A stretch of 64,000 bases of DNA from positions 3,665,501 through 3,729,500 of the forward strand of contig NZ_CP124576.1 in assembly GCF_000281715.2 (NCBI RefSeq), given 5' to 3'. Shown in pieces: positions 8,132-17,034 of the stretch. Under the pieces are notes generated by a model. It was not told the origin of the DNA and did not search any database. It saw only the letters and a program-made list of their open reading frames with translations. How positions within the stretch are numbered: position 1 is the first letter of the stretch; each line of letters starts with the position of its first letter. A program made the position numbers and the translations under genes. This DNA comes from Sphingobium sp. AP49. GTDB taxonomy: Bacteria > Pseudomonadota > Alphaproteobacteria > Sphingomonadales > Sphingomonadaceae.

Positions 8132-10561
8132 GTGTCGGGCACGAAAATGCACGGCCAGCCGCTGATTCGCGGTTGGCTATTTCTGTTGGGGGCGATCATC
8201 CTCGCCGCTGGACTGTTTTTCGCGATCGGCGGCGCGAAACTCGCCAGCCTCGGCGGCAGCTTCTATTTCCTGATTGCAGGCGTCGGGCTGATGGCATCGG
8301 GCCTGCTCATCGCCCTGCGCCGAGCCGTCGGCGCCCTGCTCTTCGGCATGATCTTCCTGATCACGCTTGGCTGGGCTTTATGGGAAGTCGGCTTCAGCTT
8401 CTGGCCGCTCATCTCCCGCCTGCTGGCGATGAGCGTCGGTGCGACAGTCGTTGCGCTGTCCTATCCGCTGCTGCGGCGCCGGAATGGTTCGGCGCCCGCC
8501 TGGTGGCCGGCGTTGCTGATGGCGGCGCTGGTCGGCCTCGGCTCGGCGGCCGGCGCGGCCGGCATGTTCATGGTCCATCCGACCGTGCCCTTTGCCGGGC
8601 AGGTGGCATCGCTGGTGCCGGTCGATCCGGCACGCGAGCAGAAGGACTGGACCGCCTATGGCAATAGTCCGGGCGGCAGCCGCTTCGTCGCGCTCGACCA
8701 GATCACCCGCGACAATGTGAGCAAGCTCAAGGTCGCCTGGACCTATCGCACCGGTGACGTCGCGCAGAGCGACGGCAATGGCGCGGAGGACCAGAATACC
8801 CCGCTGCAGGTTGGCGATACGCTGTTCATCTGCACCCCGCATAACAATGTCATCGCGCTCGACGCCGATACGGGCCGCGAGAAGTGGAAGACACTGATCA
8901 ATGCCAAGGCGTCAGTCTGGATGCGCTGCCGGGGCCTTGCCTATTTCGACGCCCATGCGCCGATCCAGCAGCCCAGCCTGCCCGGCGCGACACCGGTGAC
9001 CGCCGTGACGGTGCCGACGGGTGCAGCCTGCCAGCGCCGCATCCTGATGAACACCATCAATGCCGAACTGATCGCGCTGGACGCCGACACCGGCAAGTTT
9101 TGCGCCGATTTCGGCACCAACGGCCGGGTCGACCTGAAGGCCGGGCTCGGCAATGCGCCCGATCCCCAATATCAGCTGACCTCCGCGCCGACGCTGGCCG
9201 GCACGACCGTCGTGGTCGGCGGCCGCGTTGCCGACAATGTCCAGGTCGACATGCCCGGCGGCGTGATGCGCGGCTTCGACGTCATTACGGGCAAGCTGCG
9301 CTGGGCCTTCGATCCGGGCAATCCGGCGATCACCGGCACCCCGCCGGCGGGCAAGACCTATGCCCGCTCGACCCCCAATGTCTGGGCCGCCATGTCCTAT
9401 GATCCGGCGTCGAACACCGTGTTCATGCCGGTGGGCAGCGCTTCGGTCGATCTCTATGGCGTGACCCGCAGCGCGCTCGATCACACATATGGTGCGTCGA
9501 TGCTGGCGCTCGATGCCACCACCGGCCGCGAGAAATGGCATTTCCAGACGGTCCATAACGATCTGTGGGACTTCGACCTGCCGATGCAGCCAAGCTTCGT
9601 CGACTTCCCGGTCGATGCCGCGCGCAAGGTGCCCGCGCTGGTCTTCGGCACCAAGGCGGGGCAAGTCTATGTGCTCGACCGCGCCACCGGCAAGCCGCTC
9701 ACCGACGTCAAGGAAGTGCCGGTCAAGCCCGCGAACATCCCGGGCGAACCCTATTCGCTGACCCAGCCCAAGTCGCTGGGCATGCCGCAGATCGGCGTGG
9801 GTCCGTTGACCGAGGCCGACATGTGGGGCGCCACCCCGTTCGACCAGTTGCTCTGCCGCATCGCCTTCAAGGGTATGCGCTATGAGGGGCTGTACACCGC
9901 GCCGGGCACCGACAAGTCGCTGAGCTTCCCCGGATCGCTCGGCGGCATGAACTGGGGCGGCATCTCGACCGATCCGACCAGCGGCACGATCTTCGTCAAC
10001 GACATGCGCCTTGGCCTGTGGGTGCAGATGTTCCCGCAGACCGCGGCGCAGAAGGGCCAGTCGGGCAGCGCGGGCGAAGCGGTCAATACCGGCATGGGCA
10101 GCGTTCCGCTGAAGGGTACGCCCTATTCGGTGGTGAAGGATCGCTTCCTGTCGGCGCTGGGCATTCCCTGTCAGGCGCCGCCCTATGGCACGCTGACCGC
10201 GATTGACCTCAAGACCCGGGCCATCAAATGGCAGGTGCCGGTGGGCACGGTGCGCGACACCGGGCCGATGGGCATCCGCATGGGCCTGCCGATCCCGATC
10301 GGCATGCCGACGCTGGGCGGTACGCTGGCGACGCAGGGCGGTCTGGTCTTCATCGCCGGGACGCAGGACTTCTACCTGCGCGCCTTCAACGCGGCGACCG
10401 GCGCGGAAGTCTGGAAGGCCCGTCTGCCAGTCGGCAGCCAGGGCGGCCCGATGAGCTACAAGTCGCCCAAAAGCGGCAAGCAATATGTGGTCGTGACGGC
10501 GGGCGGCGCGCGCCAGTCGCCTGATCGAGGCGATTATGTGATCGCCTACACGCTGCGCTGA
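8132..10561 (+). CDS. gcd: Membrane-bound quinoprotein glucose dehydrogenase (PQQ)
   Basis: 809 residues. Five N-terminal membrane helices (about residues 12-150) anchor a periplasmic eight-bladed PQQ propeller. It oxidises glucose (and other aldoses) to gluconolactone and reduces ubiquinone. Family landmarks: DWTAYGNSPGGSRF, VHNDLWDFDLPMQP (catalytic Asp region), GSLGGMNWGG, and AFNAATGAEVWKARLP. Length and topology match E. coli Gcd. The start is GTG at 8132, set by GGAGG six bases upstream. Followed by an OprB-like porin, a logical partner for sugar entry. PQQ biosynthesis genes are not in the window. Confidence 0.95.
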   Translation: MSGTKMHGQPLIRGWLFLLGAIILAAGLFFAIGGAKLASLGGSFYFLIAGVGLMASGLLIALRRAVGALLFGMIFLITLGWALWEVGFSFWPLISRLLAMSVGATVVALSYPLLRRRNGSAPAWWPALLMAALVGLGSAAGAAGMFMVHPTVPFAGQVASLVPVDPAREQKDWTAYGNSPGGSRFVALDQITRDNVSKLKVAWTYRTGDVAQSDGNGAEDQNTPLQVGDTLFICTPHNNVIALDADTGREKWKTLINAKASVWMRCRGLAYFDAHAPIQQPSLPGATPVTAVTVPTGAACQRRILMNTINAELIALDADTGKFCADFGTNGRVDLKAGLGNAPDPQYQLTSAPTLAGTTVVVGGRVADNVQVDMPGGVMRGFDVITGKLRWAFDPGNPAITGTPPAGKTYARSTPNVWAAMSYDPASNTVFMPVGSASVDLYGVTRSALDHTYGASMLALDATTGREKWHFQTVHNDLWDFDLPMQPSFVDFPVDAARKVPALVFGTKAGQVYVLDRATGKPLTDVKEVPVKPANIPGEPYSLTQPKSLGMPQIGVGPLTEADMWGATPFDQLLCRIAFKGMRYEGLYTAPGTDKSLSFPGSLGGMNWGGISTDPTSGTIFVNDMRLGLWVQMFPQTAAQKGQSGSAGEAVNTGMGSVPLKGTPYSVVKDRFLSALGIPCQAPPYGTLTAIDLKTRAIKWQVPVGTVRDTGPMGIRMGLPIPIGMPTLGGTLATQGGLVFIAGTQDFYLRAFNAATGAEVWKARLPVGSQGGPMSYKSPKSGKQYVVVTAGGARQSPDRGDYVIAYTLR

Positions 10562-10653
10562 ACCATGGGCGGGGCGGCCCAGCGCCGCTCCGCCTGTCTA
10601 TCGTCATCATTCATGTCACCGCGCGCAGCATCGCGGCGCGGAAGGGAGGGGCT

Positions 10654-11952
10654 TTGGCCCATAATCTTCATCTTCATGCCCGCCTGACGCTGGCGGGATT
10701 GCTGAGCCTGCTGCCGGTCGCGGGTGCCCATGCGCAGGAGGCCACGCCGGAAAAGGCGGTGGCGGCCCCGCGCGAGACGCTGACCGGCGACTGGGGCGGG
10801 CTGCGCACGCGGCTGAAGCAGGCGGGCGTCACCGTCCGCGCGGACTATGTCGGCGAGGCCTTTGCCGCAGTCGACGGCGGCCAGCGGCGCGGCAGCGCCT
10901 ACACCCAGCAATTGCGCGCCAGCCTCGATTTCGACATGGATCGGATCGCCGGCCTGTCCGGCGGCATCGTGCATGTCACGATCAACGACCGGCGCGGCGT
11001 CGGCCTTTCTTCCGACATCGTCGGCAATCGCCTGCCGATCCAGGAGGCAGCCGGCGGCAATTATACCCGCCTGTCGGAATTCAGCTACGAACAGAATATC
11101 GACAATGGCCGGCTCAACCTGCGCCTGGGCTATTTTGCCATGGGCAATGATCTGGGCGGGATGATCCTGGGCTGCAATTTCGTCAATGCGGCCTTCTGTG
11201 CCCATCCGCTATCGGAATCGGGCAATAGCGGCTGGTATAATTATCCCAATGCCCGCTGGGGCGCGGCGGTGCGCTATCGCATCCGGCCGGATCTGGCGCT
11301 GCGCACCGGCGTCTATCAGGTCAATCCGCGCCTCAACGATCCCGACAATGCCTTCCGCCCCTTTGCCGGCGGGACGACCGGCGTGCTGTTGCCGCTGGAA
11401 CTGGAATATGATCCCGGCATCGCGCCGGGCAGCCATGTGCTGCCTGGTCATTACAAGATCGGCGGCTATTATGACACGTCACGCGCCGCCCGGCGCGGCG
11501 AGCAGGGCATGCTGCGGGGGCGCTATGGCGTCTATGCGCTGGCCGACCAGATGATCCTGCGCGATGGGACCGGCAATCGCGGCCTTTCCGTCTTCGCCCA
11601 ATTCACCGCCAATCCGGAGGCGTCGGCCCAGATCACCCACTGGTATGCGGCCGGACTGGTCAAGACCGGCACCTTTGCCGGCCGGGACGCCGACAGCATC
11701 TCGATCGGCCTCGTCCATGCGCAGGTCAATCCGCGCCTGCGCCGCGCGGCGGCCGATGCGCAGACTATTCCCGGCGGCTATGCCGCGCTGCCGGTGGGCG
11801 AGACCGCGATCGAGATGAGCTATGGCATCCAGTTGCGCCGCTGGCTCAGCATCCGGCCGGATGTGCAATATATTCTCGATCCCGGCGCCTTTTCCTATCG
11901 CCGCACCAATGATGCGCTGGCGCTGGGCGGCCAGGTCAAGATGCAGTTCTGA
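10654..11952 (+). CDS. Carbohydrate-selective porin, OprB family
   Basis: 432 residues. The signal peptide ends near AHAQ; LTGDWGGLRTRLKQAGV is the hallmark OprB N-terminus, and the protein ends with a beta strand and terminal Phe (VKMQF), as in outer-membrane barrels. Start is TTG at 10654, preceded by GGGAGGGG; no in-frame ATG with a site is available. Lies 92 bases after gcd on the same strand, so it probably supplies aldose substrate to the glucose dehydrogenase. Confidence 0.9.
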   Translation: MAHNLHLHARLTLAGLLSLLPVAGAHAQEATPEKAVAAPRETLTGDWGGLRTRLKQAGVTVRADYVGEAFAAVDGGQRRGSAYTQQLRASLDFDMDRIAGLSGGIVHVTINDRRGVGLSSDIVGNRLPIQEAAGGNYTRLSEFSYEQNIDNGRLNLRLGYFAMGNDLGGMILGCNFVNAAFCAHPLSESGNSGWYNYPNARWGAAVRYRIRPDLALRTGVYQVNPRLNDPDNAFRPFAGGTTGVLLPLELEYDPGIAPGSHVLPGHYKIGGYYDTSRAARRGEQGMLRGRYGVYALADQMILRDGTGNRGLSVFAQFTANPEASAQITHWYAAGLVKTGTFAGRDADSISIGLVHAQVNPRLRRAAADAQTIPGGYAALPVGETAIEMSYGIQLRRWLSIRPDVQYILDPGAFSYRRTNDALALGGQVKMQF

Positions 11953-11978
11953 TCCCGCCCATGACCTTGCCCCAACCC

Positions 11979-12638
11979 CTAGGGATCGGCCCGGCAATAG
12001 CGCAGCACATTGTCGATCACCTGCATCCGGCGCCGGTCGGCGGCCGCCTCGCTGGTCATGTCGACGCCGAAGATCGCACTGAAACTGTGGCGGTTGGACA
12101 CGAAGTAGAAGGCAAGAGCGCTGATCGTCATATGCAGGTCGACCGCGTCCAGCCCCGGGCGGAAGCTGCCATCCGCAACACCGCGATCGATCAGCGCCTG
12201 GGTCTTGGGCAGGACGATCTCGTTGCGCCCCTGCGAAATCTCGCCGACATGCGGGCCGCCCCGGATATTCTCGTCCATCACCAGCCGCACCAGTTCGGGG
12301 TGGTGGAAATGATAGTCGAAGGTGAGCGCAGTCAATCGTTCGAGCGCGGCGAGCGGGGCCAGGTCGTCCAGTTCGGCATCCAGCTCGGCCGATCTTATGC
12401 CGCGATAGGCCTCGGTCAGCACTGCGCGATACAGCCCGTCCTTGTTGCCGAAATGATAATAGATCATCCGCTTCGACGTCGCGGTCGCCGCCGCGATCTC
12501 GTCCACCCGCGCGCCGGCATAGCCTTTTTCCGCGAAATGCTGGGTGGCGATCGCGATGATGTCGCGCCGGTTGCGTTCGGTGAAATTCTGCTTGTCCACG
12601 CCTCGCTTTGCGACGCCGGGCGCCCTATTGCAATGCAC
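11979..12638 (-). CDS. TetR-family transcriptional regulator
   Basis: 219 residues. N-terminal helix-turn-helix IIAIATQHFAEKGYAGARVDEIA followed by ATSKRMIYYHFGNKDGLY, then a C-terminal ligand/dimer domain of the TetR_C type with HFHHPELVRLVMDEN. Divergent from the NADH dehydrogenase gene 48-54 bases away, so likely controls it and itself. The N-terminus is uncertain: a GTG at VDKQNF, 14 codons later, would remove a non-conserved leader. Confidence 0.9.
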   Translation of the reverse strand: MHCNRAPGVAKRGVDKQNFTERNRRDIIAIATQHFAEKGYAGARVDEIAAATATSKRMIYYHFGNKDGLYRAVLTEAYRGIRSAELDAELDDLAPLAALERLTALTFDYHFHHPELVRLVMDENIRGGPHVGEISQGRNEIVLPKTQALIDRGVADGSFRPGLDAVDLHMTISALAFYFVSNRHSFSAIFGVDMTSEAAADRRRMQVIDNVLRYCRADP

Positions 12639-12640
12639 AA

Positions 12641-12652
12641 CCGGCGCGCCGG
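12641..12652. promoter_or_regulatory. 12-bp perfect palindrome between tetR-type gene and ndh
   Basis: CCGGCGCGCCGG lies between the two divergent starts. It could be the core of the TetR operator. In GC-rich DNA such palindromes also occur by chance, so this is tentative. Confidence 0.35.
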
Positions 12653-12685
12653 AACCCGCTCCGCCGGCTTGTCGATCGAGGAGGA

Positions 12686-14011
12686 ATGCGCGTGATCCCC
12701 GACAAGAAGATCCAGATCGTCATAGTCGGCGGCGGTGCTGCCGGCCTCGAACTCGCGCGCAAGCTCGGCGCCCGCTACGGCCGCAAGCGGCATGACATCA
12801 TCCTGATCGATCGCAATCGCACCCATATCTGGAAACCGCTGCTGCACGAGGTCGCGACCGGATCGCTCGACGCCAGCCTGGATGAGGTCGGCTATCGCAG
12901 CCACTGCCACCGCTGGGGCTATCGCTATCTCTATGGCACGCTGCAGGGCATCGATCGGGCCGCGCGGCGGGTCCATATCGCGCCGGTGTTCGATCCCAAG
13001 GGGCGCGAGGTGGTGAGCGCCCATTCGGTCCGGTACGACTATCTGGTGCTGGCCTATGGGTCGGTCACCAATGATTTCGGAACGCCGGGCGTCGCCGACA
13101 ATTGCCTGTTCCTCGACAGCCGCGCCCAGGCCGACAGCTTCCGCGACCAGTTGCTCGACCATTGCCTGCGCGTGTCGCGCGCCATGTCGGCCGACCCCGC
13201 GTCGGATGCGCGGGTGCGGATCGCGATCGTCGGGGGCGGCGCCACCGGGGTGGAACTGGCGGCCGAACTCTATAATGCCGCCGATGCGCTGGGCTATTAT
13301 GGGCTGGAGGTGTTCGATCGCCAGCGGCTCGACGTCACCCTGCTGGAGGCCGGGCCACGCATCCTGCCGGCCTTGCCCGACCGGCTGGCCGACGCCGCGC
13401 GGGAGGAACTGGAGGTGCTGGGGGTCAAGGTACGCGCCGGCATCGCCGTCACCGCCTCCACGCCGCAGGGAATGGAGACGAAGGATGGCGGCTTCGTTCC
13501 CGCCGATCTTCAGGTCTGGGCCGCCGGGGTCAAGGCGGCGGCGATCCGTGATGGCCTCGATGGGCTGGAACAGTCCCGCGCCGGCCAGGTGATCGTGCGC
13601 CCGACGCTGCAGAGCCTGGCCGACGACCGTGTCTTCGCGATGGGCGATTGCGCCTCCTACACGCCGCAGGGTGCCGACCGGCCAATCCCGCCACGGGCAC
13701 AGGCCGCGCATCAGATGGCGGACACCGTCTTCTCCAATCTCGGCCGGCTGATGGCCGGTCGCCCGCTCAAGAGCTTCGTCTACAAGGACCATGGTTCACT
13801 GGTGTCGCTCAGCCGCTATTCAACGGTCGGATCGCTGATGGGCAAGCTGGTCGGCGGACGCATGGCGGTGGAAGGGCGGCTGGCCCGCTTTGTCTACATG
13901 TCGCTCTATCGCATGCACCTGATGGCCGTACATGGCTGGATTCGTGGCCCTGCCCTGATTTTGGTGAGCCATATCAATCGTTTCGTGCGACCGCGCCTGA
14001 AACTCCATTGA
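12686..14011 (+). CDS. NAD(P)/FAD oxidoreductase, type II NADH dehydrogenase
   Basis: 441 residues. FAD-binding motif IVIVGGGAAGLELARKL, then IWKPLLHEVATGSLD, typical of NDH-2. A second Rossmann motif IAIVGGGATGVELAAELY binds NADH; VFAMGDCA closes the FAD site. The C-terminal SLSRYSTVGSLMG and MHLMAVHGW segment is the membrane-associating tail. It passes electrons from NADH to quinone without pumping protons. AGGAGG lies 7 bases before a GTG at 12692 and only 1 base before the ATG at 12686, so the true start may be the GTG. Confidence 0.92.
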   Translation: MRVIPDKKIQIVIVGGGAAGLELARKLGARYGRKRHDIILIDRNRTHIWKPLLHEVATGSLDASLDEVGYRSHCHRWGYRYLYGTLQGIDRAARRVHIAPVFDPKGREVVSAHSVRYDYLVLAYGSVTNDFGTPGVADNCLFLDSRAQADSFRDQLLDHCLRVSRAMSADPASDARVRIAIVGGGATGVELAAELYNAADALGYYGLEVFDRQRLDVTLLEAGPRILPALPDRLADAAREELEVLGVKVRAGIAVTASTPQGMETKDGGFVPADLQVWAAGVKAAAIRDGLDGLEQSRAGQVIVRPTLQSLADDRVFAMGDCASYTPQGADRPIPPRAQAAHQMADTVFSNLGRLMAGRPLKSFVYKDHGSLVSLSRYSTVGSLMGKLVGGRMAVEGRLARFVYMSLYRMHLMAVHGWIRGPALILVSHINRFVRPRLKLH

Positions 14012-14016
14012 AAGGT

Positions 14017-14052
14017 GCGGCGGGGGGGCACCGCAGGATATCCCCCCGCCGC
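14017..14052. terminator. Bidirectional hairpin between ndh and pseudoazurin
   Basis: Perfect 11-bp stem (14017-14027 and 14042-14052) with a 14-base loop between the converging stops; followed by TTTA on the plus strand. Confidence 0.75.
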
Positions 14053-14072
14053 TTTAGGCCGTCAGCAGTCTC

Positions 14073-14516
14073 TCAGTTCACCTTGGCCAGTGCCGCATTC
14101 ATCCGCTTGGCGGCGAACGGCGGCAGCTTGACCGCCTTGGCCGCCGTCACATCGGCCGCCGTCGGCTTGCCCACCTGGACCAGCGCCACCATGCCCATCG
14201 AATAATGGGGCATGCACTTGATGCCATAGAGGCCCGGCTTGCTGACGGTCAGCACCGCTTCCTTGTTCATCGCCCCCTTCATCGGGGTCGCGCCGGCCGG
14301 CAACATGGTGGAAATCGTCTCGGCATTATGGCTGGGGTCGGTCGGCTTGAAATGGATCACATCGCCCGGTGCCGCTTTCACGAAGGACGGCTCGAACACC
14401 ATCGCGCCATCGGCGCCCTTGTTCTTCATATGGACGGTGATGTCCTTGGCCGCGGCCGGCATCGCGCCGGCCATGGCCAGGCCGCCGATGATCGCCAGCG
14501 CCGAACGATGAAGCAT
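14073..14516 (-). CDS. Pseudoazurin-type blue copper protein
   Basis: 147 residues with signal peptide (ends near MPAAAK). The single cupredoxin domain has all four copper ligands: His in DPSHNAE, Cys in YGIKCMPH, His in the same CMPHY segment, and Met in YSMGMVAL. Pseudoazurins carry electrons in the periplasm to or from reductases and dehydrogenases. Here the gene has an island box 76 bases upstream, like the PQQ alcohol dehydrogenase genes. It is therefore probably an electron acceptor or relay of the quinoprotein system rather than part of denitrification, for which no genes are seen. Confidence 0.93.
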   Translation of the reverse strand: MLHRSALAIIGGLAMAGAMPAAAKDITVHMKNKGADGAMVFEPSFVKAAPGDVIHFKPTDPSHNAETISTMLPAGATPMKGAMNKEAVLTVSKPGLYGIKCMPHYSMGMVALVQVGKPTAADVTAAKAVKLPPFAAKRMNAALAKVN

Positions 14517-14591
14517 ATATTCTCTCCCGGAAAATCACTTGTTTGGGTTGGTCCCTCAACCTGCAACTTGCCGGAAAACAGAGGGCAAACA

Positions 14592-14603
14592 ATTGACCTT
14601 TGG
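14592..14603 (-). promoter_or_regulatory. Island box upstream of pseudoazurin
   Basis: Reads CCAAAGGTCAAT toward the pseudoazurin gene, 76 bases before its start. Ten of 12 positions match CCAARGTCCAAT. No TA hexamer starts exactly 22 bases on. Confidence 0.6.
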
Positions 14604-14605
14604 TC

Positions 14606-15148
14606 CTATCGCCCCTCCGGCTTGCTGGGACTGAGATCCCGGCCCAGATCGCGCCAGCCGTCCGTCCCCTCGGCCAGCCACCAAATATTGCGATAGCCCA
14701 TCGCCCGCAGCCGTCGCGCCGCATTCCAGCCCATCCAGCAATCCGCGCGGCAGAAGGTGATGATCATCCGGCTACGGTCTCCGCCGCTCAGCCGCGCGAT
14801 CCCACGCGCGAACCAGTCCGCAATATCCGGCATCGGCGCGCCCCGCCCGCTCTCGGGAAACCAGTGGGCGCCGGGGATGCTCTCATGCGGCTGCGCCAGT
14901 TGCCAGCGTCCGTCCGCCTCGCGATGGCCGCCCTCGGCCGGCAGCACGTCGATCAGAATCATGTCGATATCCGGCCGCAGCGCGGCGATCGCGGCCGGCG
15001 CGATCCTGCCCACGCCCTCGGGCGGGCGATGCACGGGGCTGCGATAATGGGCGATGCGATAGCCCGCCGCGTCGAACAGGCCGGCCTCCTGCGCCTGCGT
15101 CACGCCCGGCACTAGCAGCGCTGCCATCAGCCCGATCCTTGCCCGCAT
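14606..15148 (-). CDS. PQQ-dependent catabolism-associated CxxxCW rhodanese-like protein
   Basis: 180 residues from MRARIGLMAALL, with a signal peptide ending near TQAQ. Rhodanese-like fold; the signature segment CRADCWMGWNAARRL matches the CxxCW-type family found only beside PQQ alcohol dehydrogenase genes. Other marks are MILIDVLPAE, SIPGAHWFP and WWLAEGTDGW. The biochemical role is unknown; it is presumed to be periplasmic redox or maturation. Divergent from the SoxYZ-like gene. The first Met of a longer frame (15259) is rejected because it overlaps that gene. Confidence 0.9.
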   Translation of the reverse strand: MRARIGLMAALLVPGVTQAQEAGLFDAAGYRIAHYRSPVHRPPEGVGRIAPAAIAALRPDIDMILIDVLPAEGGHREADGRWQLAQPHESIPGAHWFPESGRGAPMPDIADWFARGIARLSGGDRSRMIITFCRADCWMGWNAARRLRAMGYRNIWWLAEGTDGWRDLGRDLSPSKPEGR

Positions 15149-15171
15149 CCCTTCGCTCCCGACGCCACGAC

Positions 15172-15183
15172 CCAAGGTGCAAT
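15172..15183 (+). promoter_or_regulatory. Island box upstream of the SoxYZ-like gene
   Basis: CCAAGGTGCAAT, 47 bases before the SoxYZ-like start, with a TAGGCA hexamer starting exactly 22 bases after the box. Forms a divergent pair with the box at 15210-15221. Confidence 0.75.
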
Positions 15184-15209
15184 GGTAGCCACTTTCGCCC
15201 GGCGCTAGG

Positions 15210-15221
15210 CATGGACTTTGG
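15210..15221 (-). promoter_or_regulatory. Island box upstream of the CxxxCW gene
   Basis: On the minus strand reads CCAAAGTCCATG, 62 bases before the CxxxCW protein start; TACCAT starts exactly 22 bases downstream. It also sits in the untranslated leader of the divergent SoxYZ-like gene. Confidence 0.65.
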
Positions 15222-15230
15222 GAGAAGAGG

Positions 15231-16055
15231 ATGAACAGGCGCAAGATCCTGACAGCCATGACCGCGTCCTGCCTGCTGGCGACCGGTCACATCGCGGTCG
15301 CACATCCACCCTACCCCGCCGATCCGCTGCACTCGCCGATGTGGACCGCCCATGCGCAGACCATCTTCGGCGACGATCCGGTCCGCTTCGATCCGCGCGT
15401 GAAGGTGAATTATCCCGCGATCGCGGAAAATCAGCGCAGCTTCCCGGTCGCGCTCGACGCGCGCGGCCTCGGCCCCGTCAGGCGCATGCTGATCCTGGCC
15501 GATCTCAACCCGATCCCGATCGCCATCGACTATCGGCCCGACGGCGCCGAACCTTATGTCGCCACCCGCATCAAGCTCGACCAGCGCACCCCGGTGCGCG
15601 GCGCGGTGCAACTGGCCGACGGCCAATGGCTGGTCAGCGGCGGCTGGGTCGATGCCGCGGGCGGTGGCTGCTCTGCCCCGCCGGTCAGCCGGGTGAAGGG
15701 CGACTGGGCACAGCATCTGGGCGAGATGCGGGGCGAAGCCTGGCCGATGGCCGACGGCGCCAGCCGGCTGCGCATCACCTTCCGCCATCCGATGGACACC
15801 GGCTTCGTCGCCAATATCCCGACCTATCATATCGAACAGATGCGCGTGACCGGCCCTGACGGCCGGCTGCTCGGCGAGATGGAGATATGGGCCGCCGTGG
15901 CCGAAGACCCCGCCATCACCCTGATGCCCCGCGCCAATCCCGGCGACACGCTCTCCATCGCCGCGCGCGACACCAATGGCCGCGCCTATCTCGCCAAGGT
16001 GACGGTCGCCCGCCAGTCGCCCCTGCCCGGCACCAGCGGCGCGACCGGCCGATGA
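15231..16055 (+). CDS. Quinoprotein dehydrogenase-associated SoxYZ-like carrier
   Basis: 274 residues with signal peptide (ends near IAVAH). The N-terminal half resembles SoxY (DPRVKVNYPAIAENQRSFPV) and contains GGGCSAPP, where the Cys would correspond to the carrier thiol. The C-terminal half resembles SoxZ (FRHPMDTGF, IPTYHIEQMRV). This fused form is known only from PQQ alcohol dehydrogenase neighbourhoods and is not for sulfur oxidation. It overlaps the next gene by ATGA, indicating an operon with the zinc hydrolase. Confidence 0.92.
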   Translation: MNRRKILTAMTASCLLATGHIAVAHPPYPADPLHSPMWTAHAQTIFGDDPVRFDPRVKVNYPAIAENQRSFPVALDARGLGPVRRMLILADLNPIPIAIDYRPDGAEPYVATRIKLDQRTPVRGAVQLADGQWLVSGGWVDAAGGGCSAPPVSRVKGDWAQHLGEMRGEAWPMADGASRLRITFRHPMDTGFVANIPTYHIEQMRVTGPDGRLLGEMEIWAAVAEDPAITLMPRANPGDTLSIAARDTNGRAYLAKVTVARQSPLPGTSGATGR

Positions 16056-17005
16056 TGCTCAGCCGCCGACAGGCGCTGGCCGGCATGACCGGCGCCCTCC
16101 CCCTGCTGACCGGCGCCGCACCCGACGACTATCGCATCGATCCGCAGCCGGTCGCCGATGGGCTGTGGATGATCCATGGCGCCGACGAACAGATGCTGTT
16201 CGCCAATGGCGGCGCGATCGCCAATATCGCGATCATCGCCACCCCGGCCGGGACACTGCTGGTCGATGCCGGCCCCTCGATCCGCTATGGCCGCATGCTC
16301 AGGAAAATGGCCGAGACGCTGACCGGCCAGCCGGTCGTGCGGGTCTATGTCACCCATCTTCATCCCGACCATGGCATGGGCATCGCCGCCTTCGATCCCG
16401 CCATCGTCGCCGCCCTGCCCGGCACCATAACCGACATGGAACGGGACGGGCGCGGCTTTTCCGATGCGCTCTATCGCCTGCTCGGCGACTGGATGCGCGG
16501 TACCGACCTTGTTCTGCCGGGGCGGCGGATCGACCAGCCGGCGGAGGATTTCGGCGGCCGCCGCCTGCAACTGCTGTCGCTCGCCGGTCACAGCAATGCT
16601 GATCTCGCCCTGCTCGACGAACGCACCGGAACGCTGATCGCGGGCGACCTGCTCTTCCTCGACCGCGCGCCGAGCACCCCGACCGCGAACCTCGCCCGCT
16701 GGCGCGAAAGCCTGGATGCGCTCGCCAGATTGCCGCACAAGGCGGCGATCCCCGGCCATGGCCCGTTCGACCCCGCCGGCACCCGCGCCATCGCCCAGAC
16801 CCGCGACTGGCTCGACTGGCTCGATGCGACGCTGCGCACCGCCGTTCAGTCCGGCCTCGACATGGTGGAGGCCGGCACCCTCCCCATCCCCGCGCGCTTC
16901 GCCACCATCGCCGCAGCCCGCTACGAACTCCAGCGCAGCGTCGCGCACCTCTATCCCGCGCTGGAGGCCGAACTACTGCCCCGGGTGGATGTCCCGGAGG
17001 GGTGA
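16052..17005 (+). CDS. Quinoprotein relay system zinc metallohydrolase
   Basis: 317 residues of the metallo-beta-lactamase fold. Metal motif VTHLHPDHGMG near residue 100, with further ligands in LAGHSNAD, IAGDLLF and AIPGHGPFD. A short signal sequence (SRRQALAGMTGALPLL) suggests export. In the family it accompanies the SoxYZ-like carrier, possibly removing a group carried on its thiol; the reaction is not established. Start at 16052 overlaps the preceding stop as ATGA. Confidence 0.92.
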   Translation: MMLSRRQALAGMTGALPLLTGAAPDDYRIDPQPVADGLWMIHGADEQMLFANGGAIANIAIIATPAGTLLVDAGPSIRYGRMLRKMAETLTGQPVVRVYVTHLHPDHGMGIAAFDPAIVAALPGTITDMERDGRGFSDALYRLLGDWMRGTDLVLPGRRIDQPAEDFGGRRLQLLSLAGHSNADLALLDERTGTLIAGDLLFLDRAPSTPTANLARWRESLDALARLPHKAAIPGHGPFDPAGTRAIAQTRDWLDWLDATLRTAVQSGLDMVEAGTLPIPARFATIAAARYELQRSVAHLYPALEAELLPRVDVPEG

Positions 17006-17034
17006 GGCCGAAAGGCGTGGGAGAGTGAGGGGCT

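Noticed and set aside
15231..16055. Thiosulfate oxidation (Sox) gene
   Set aside because: SoxY-like and SoxZ-like parts are fused and the neighbours are PQQ accessory genes; no SoxA, B, C or X is present.
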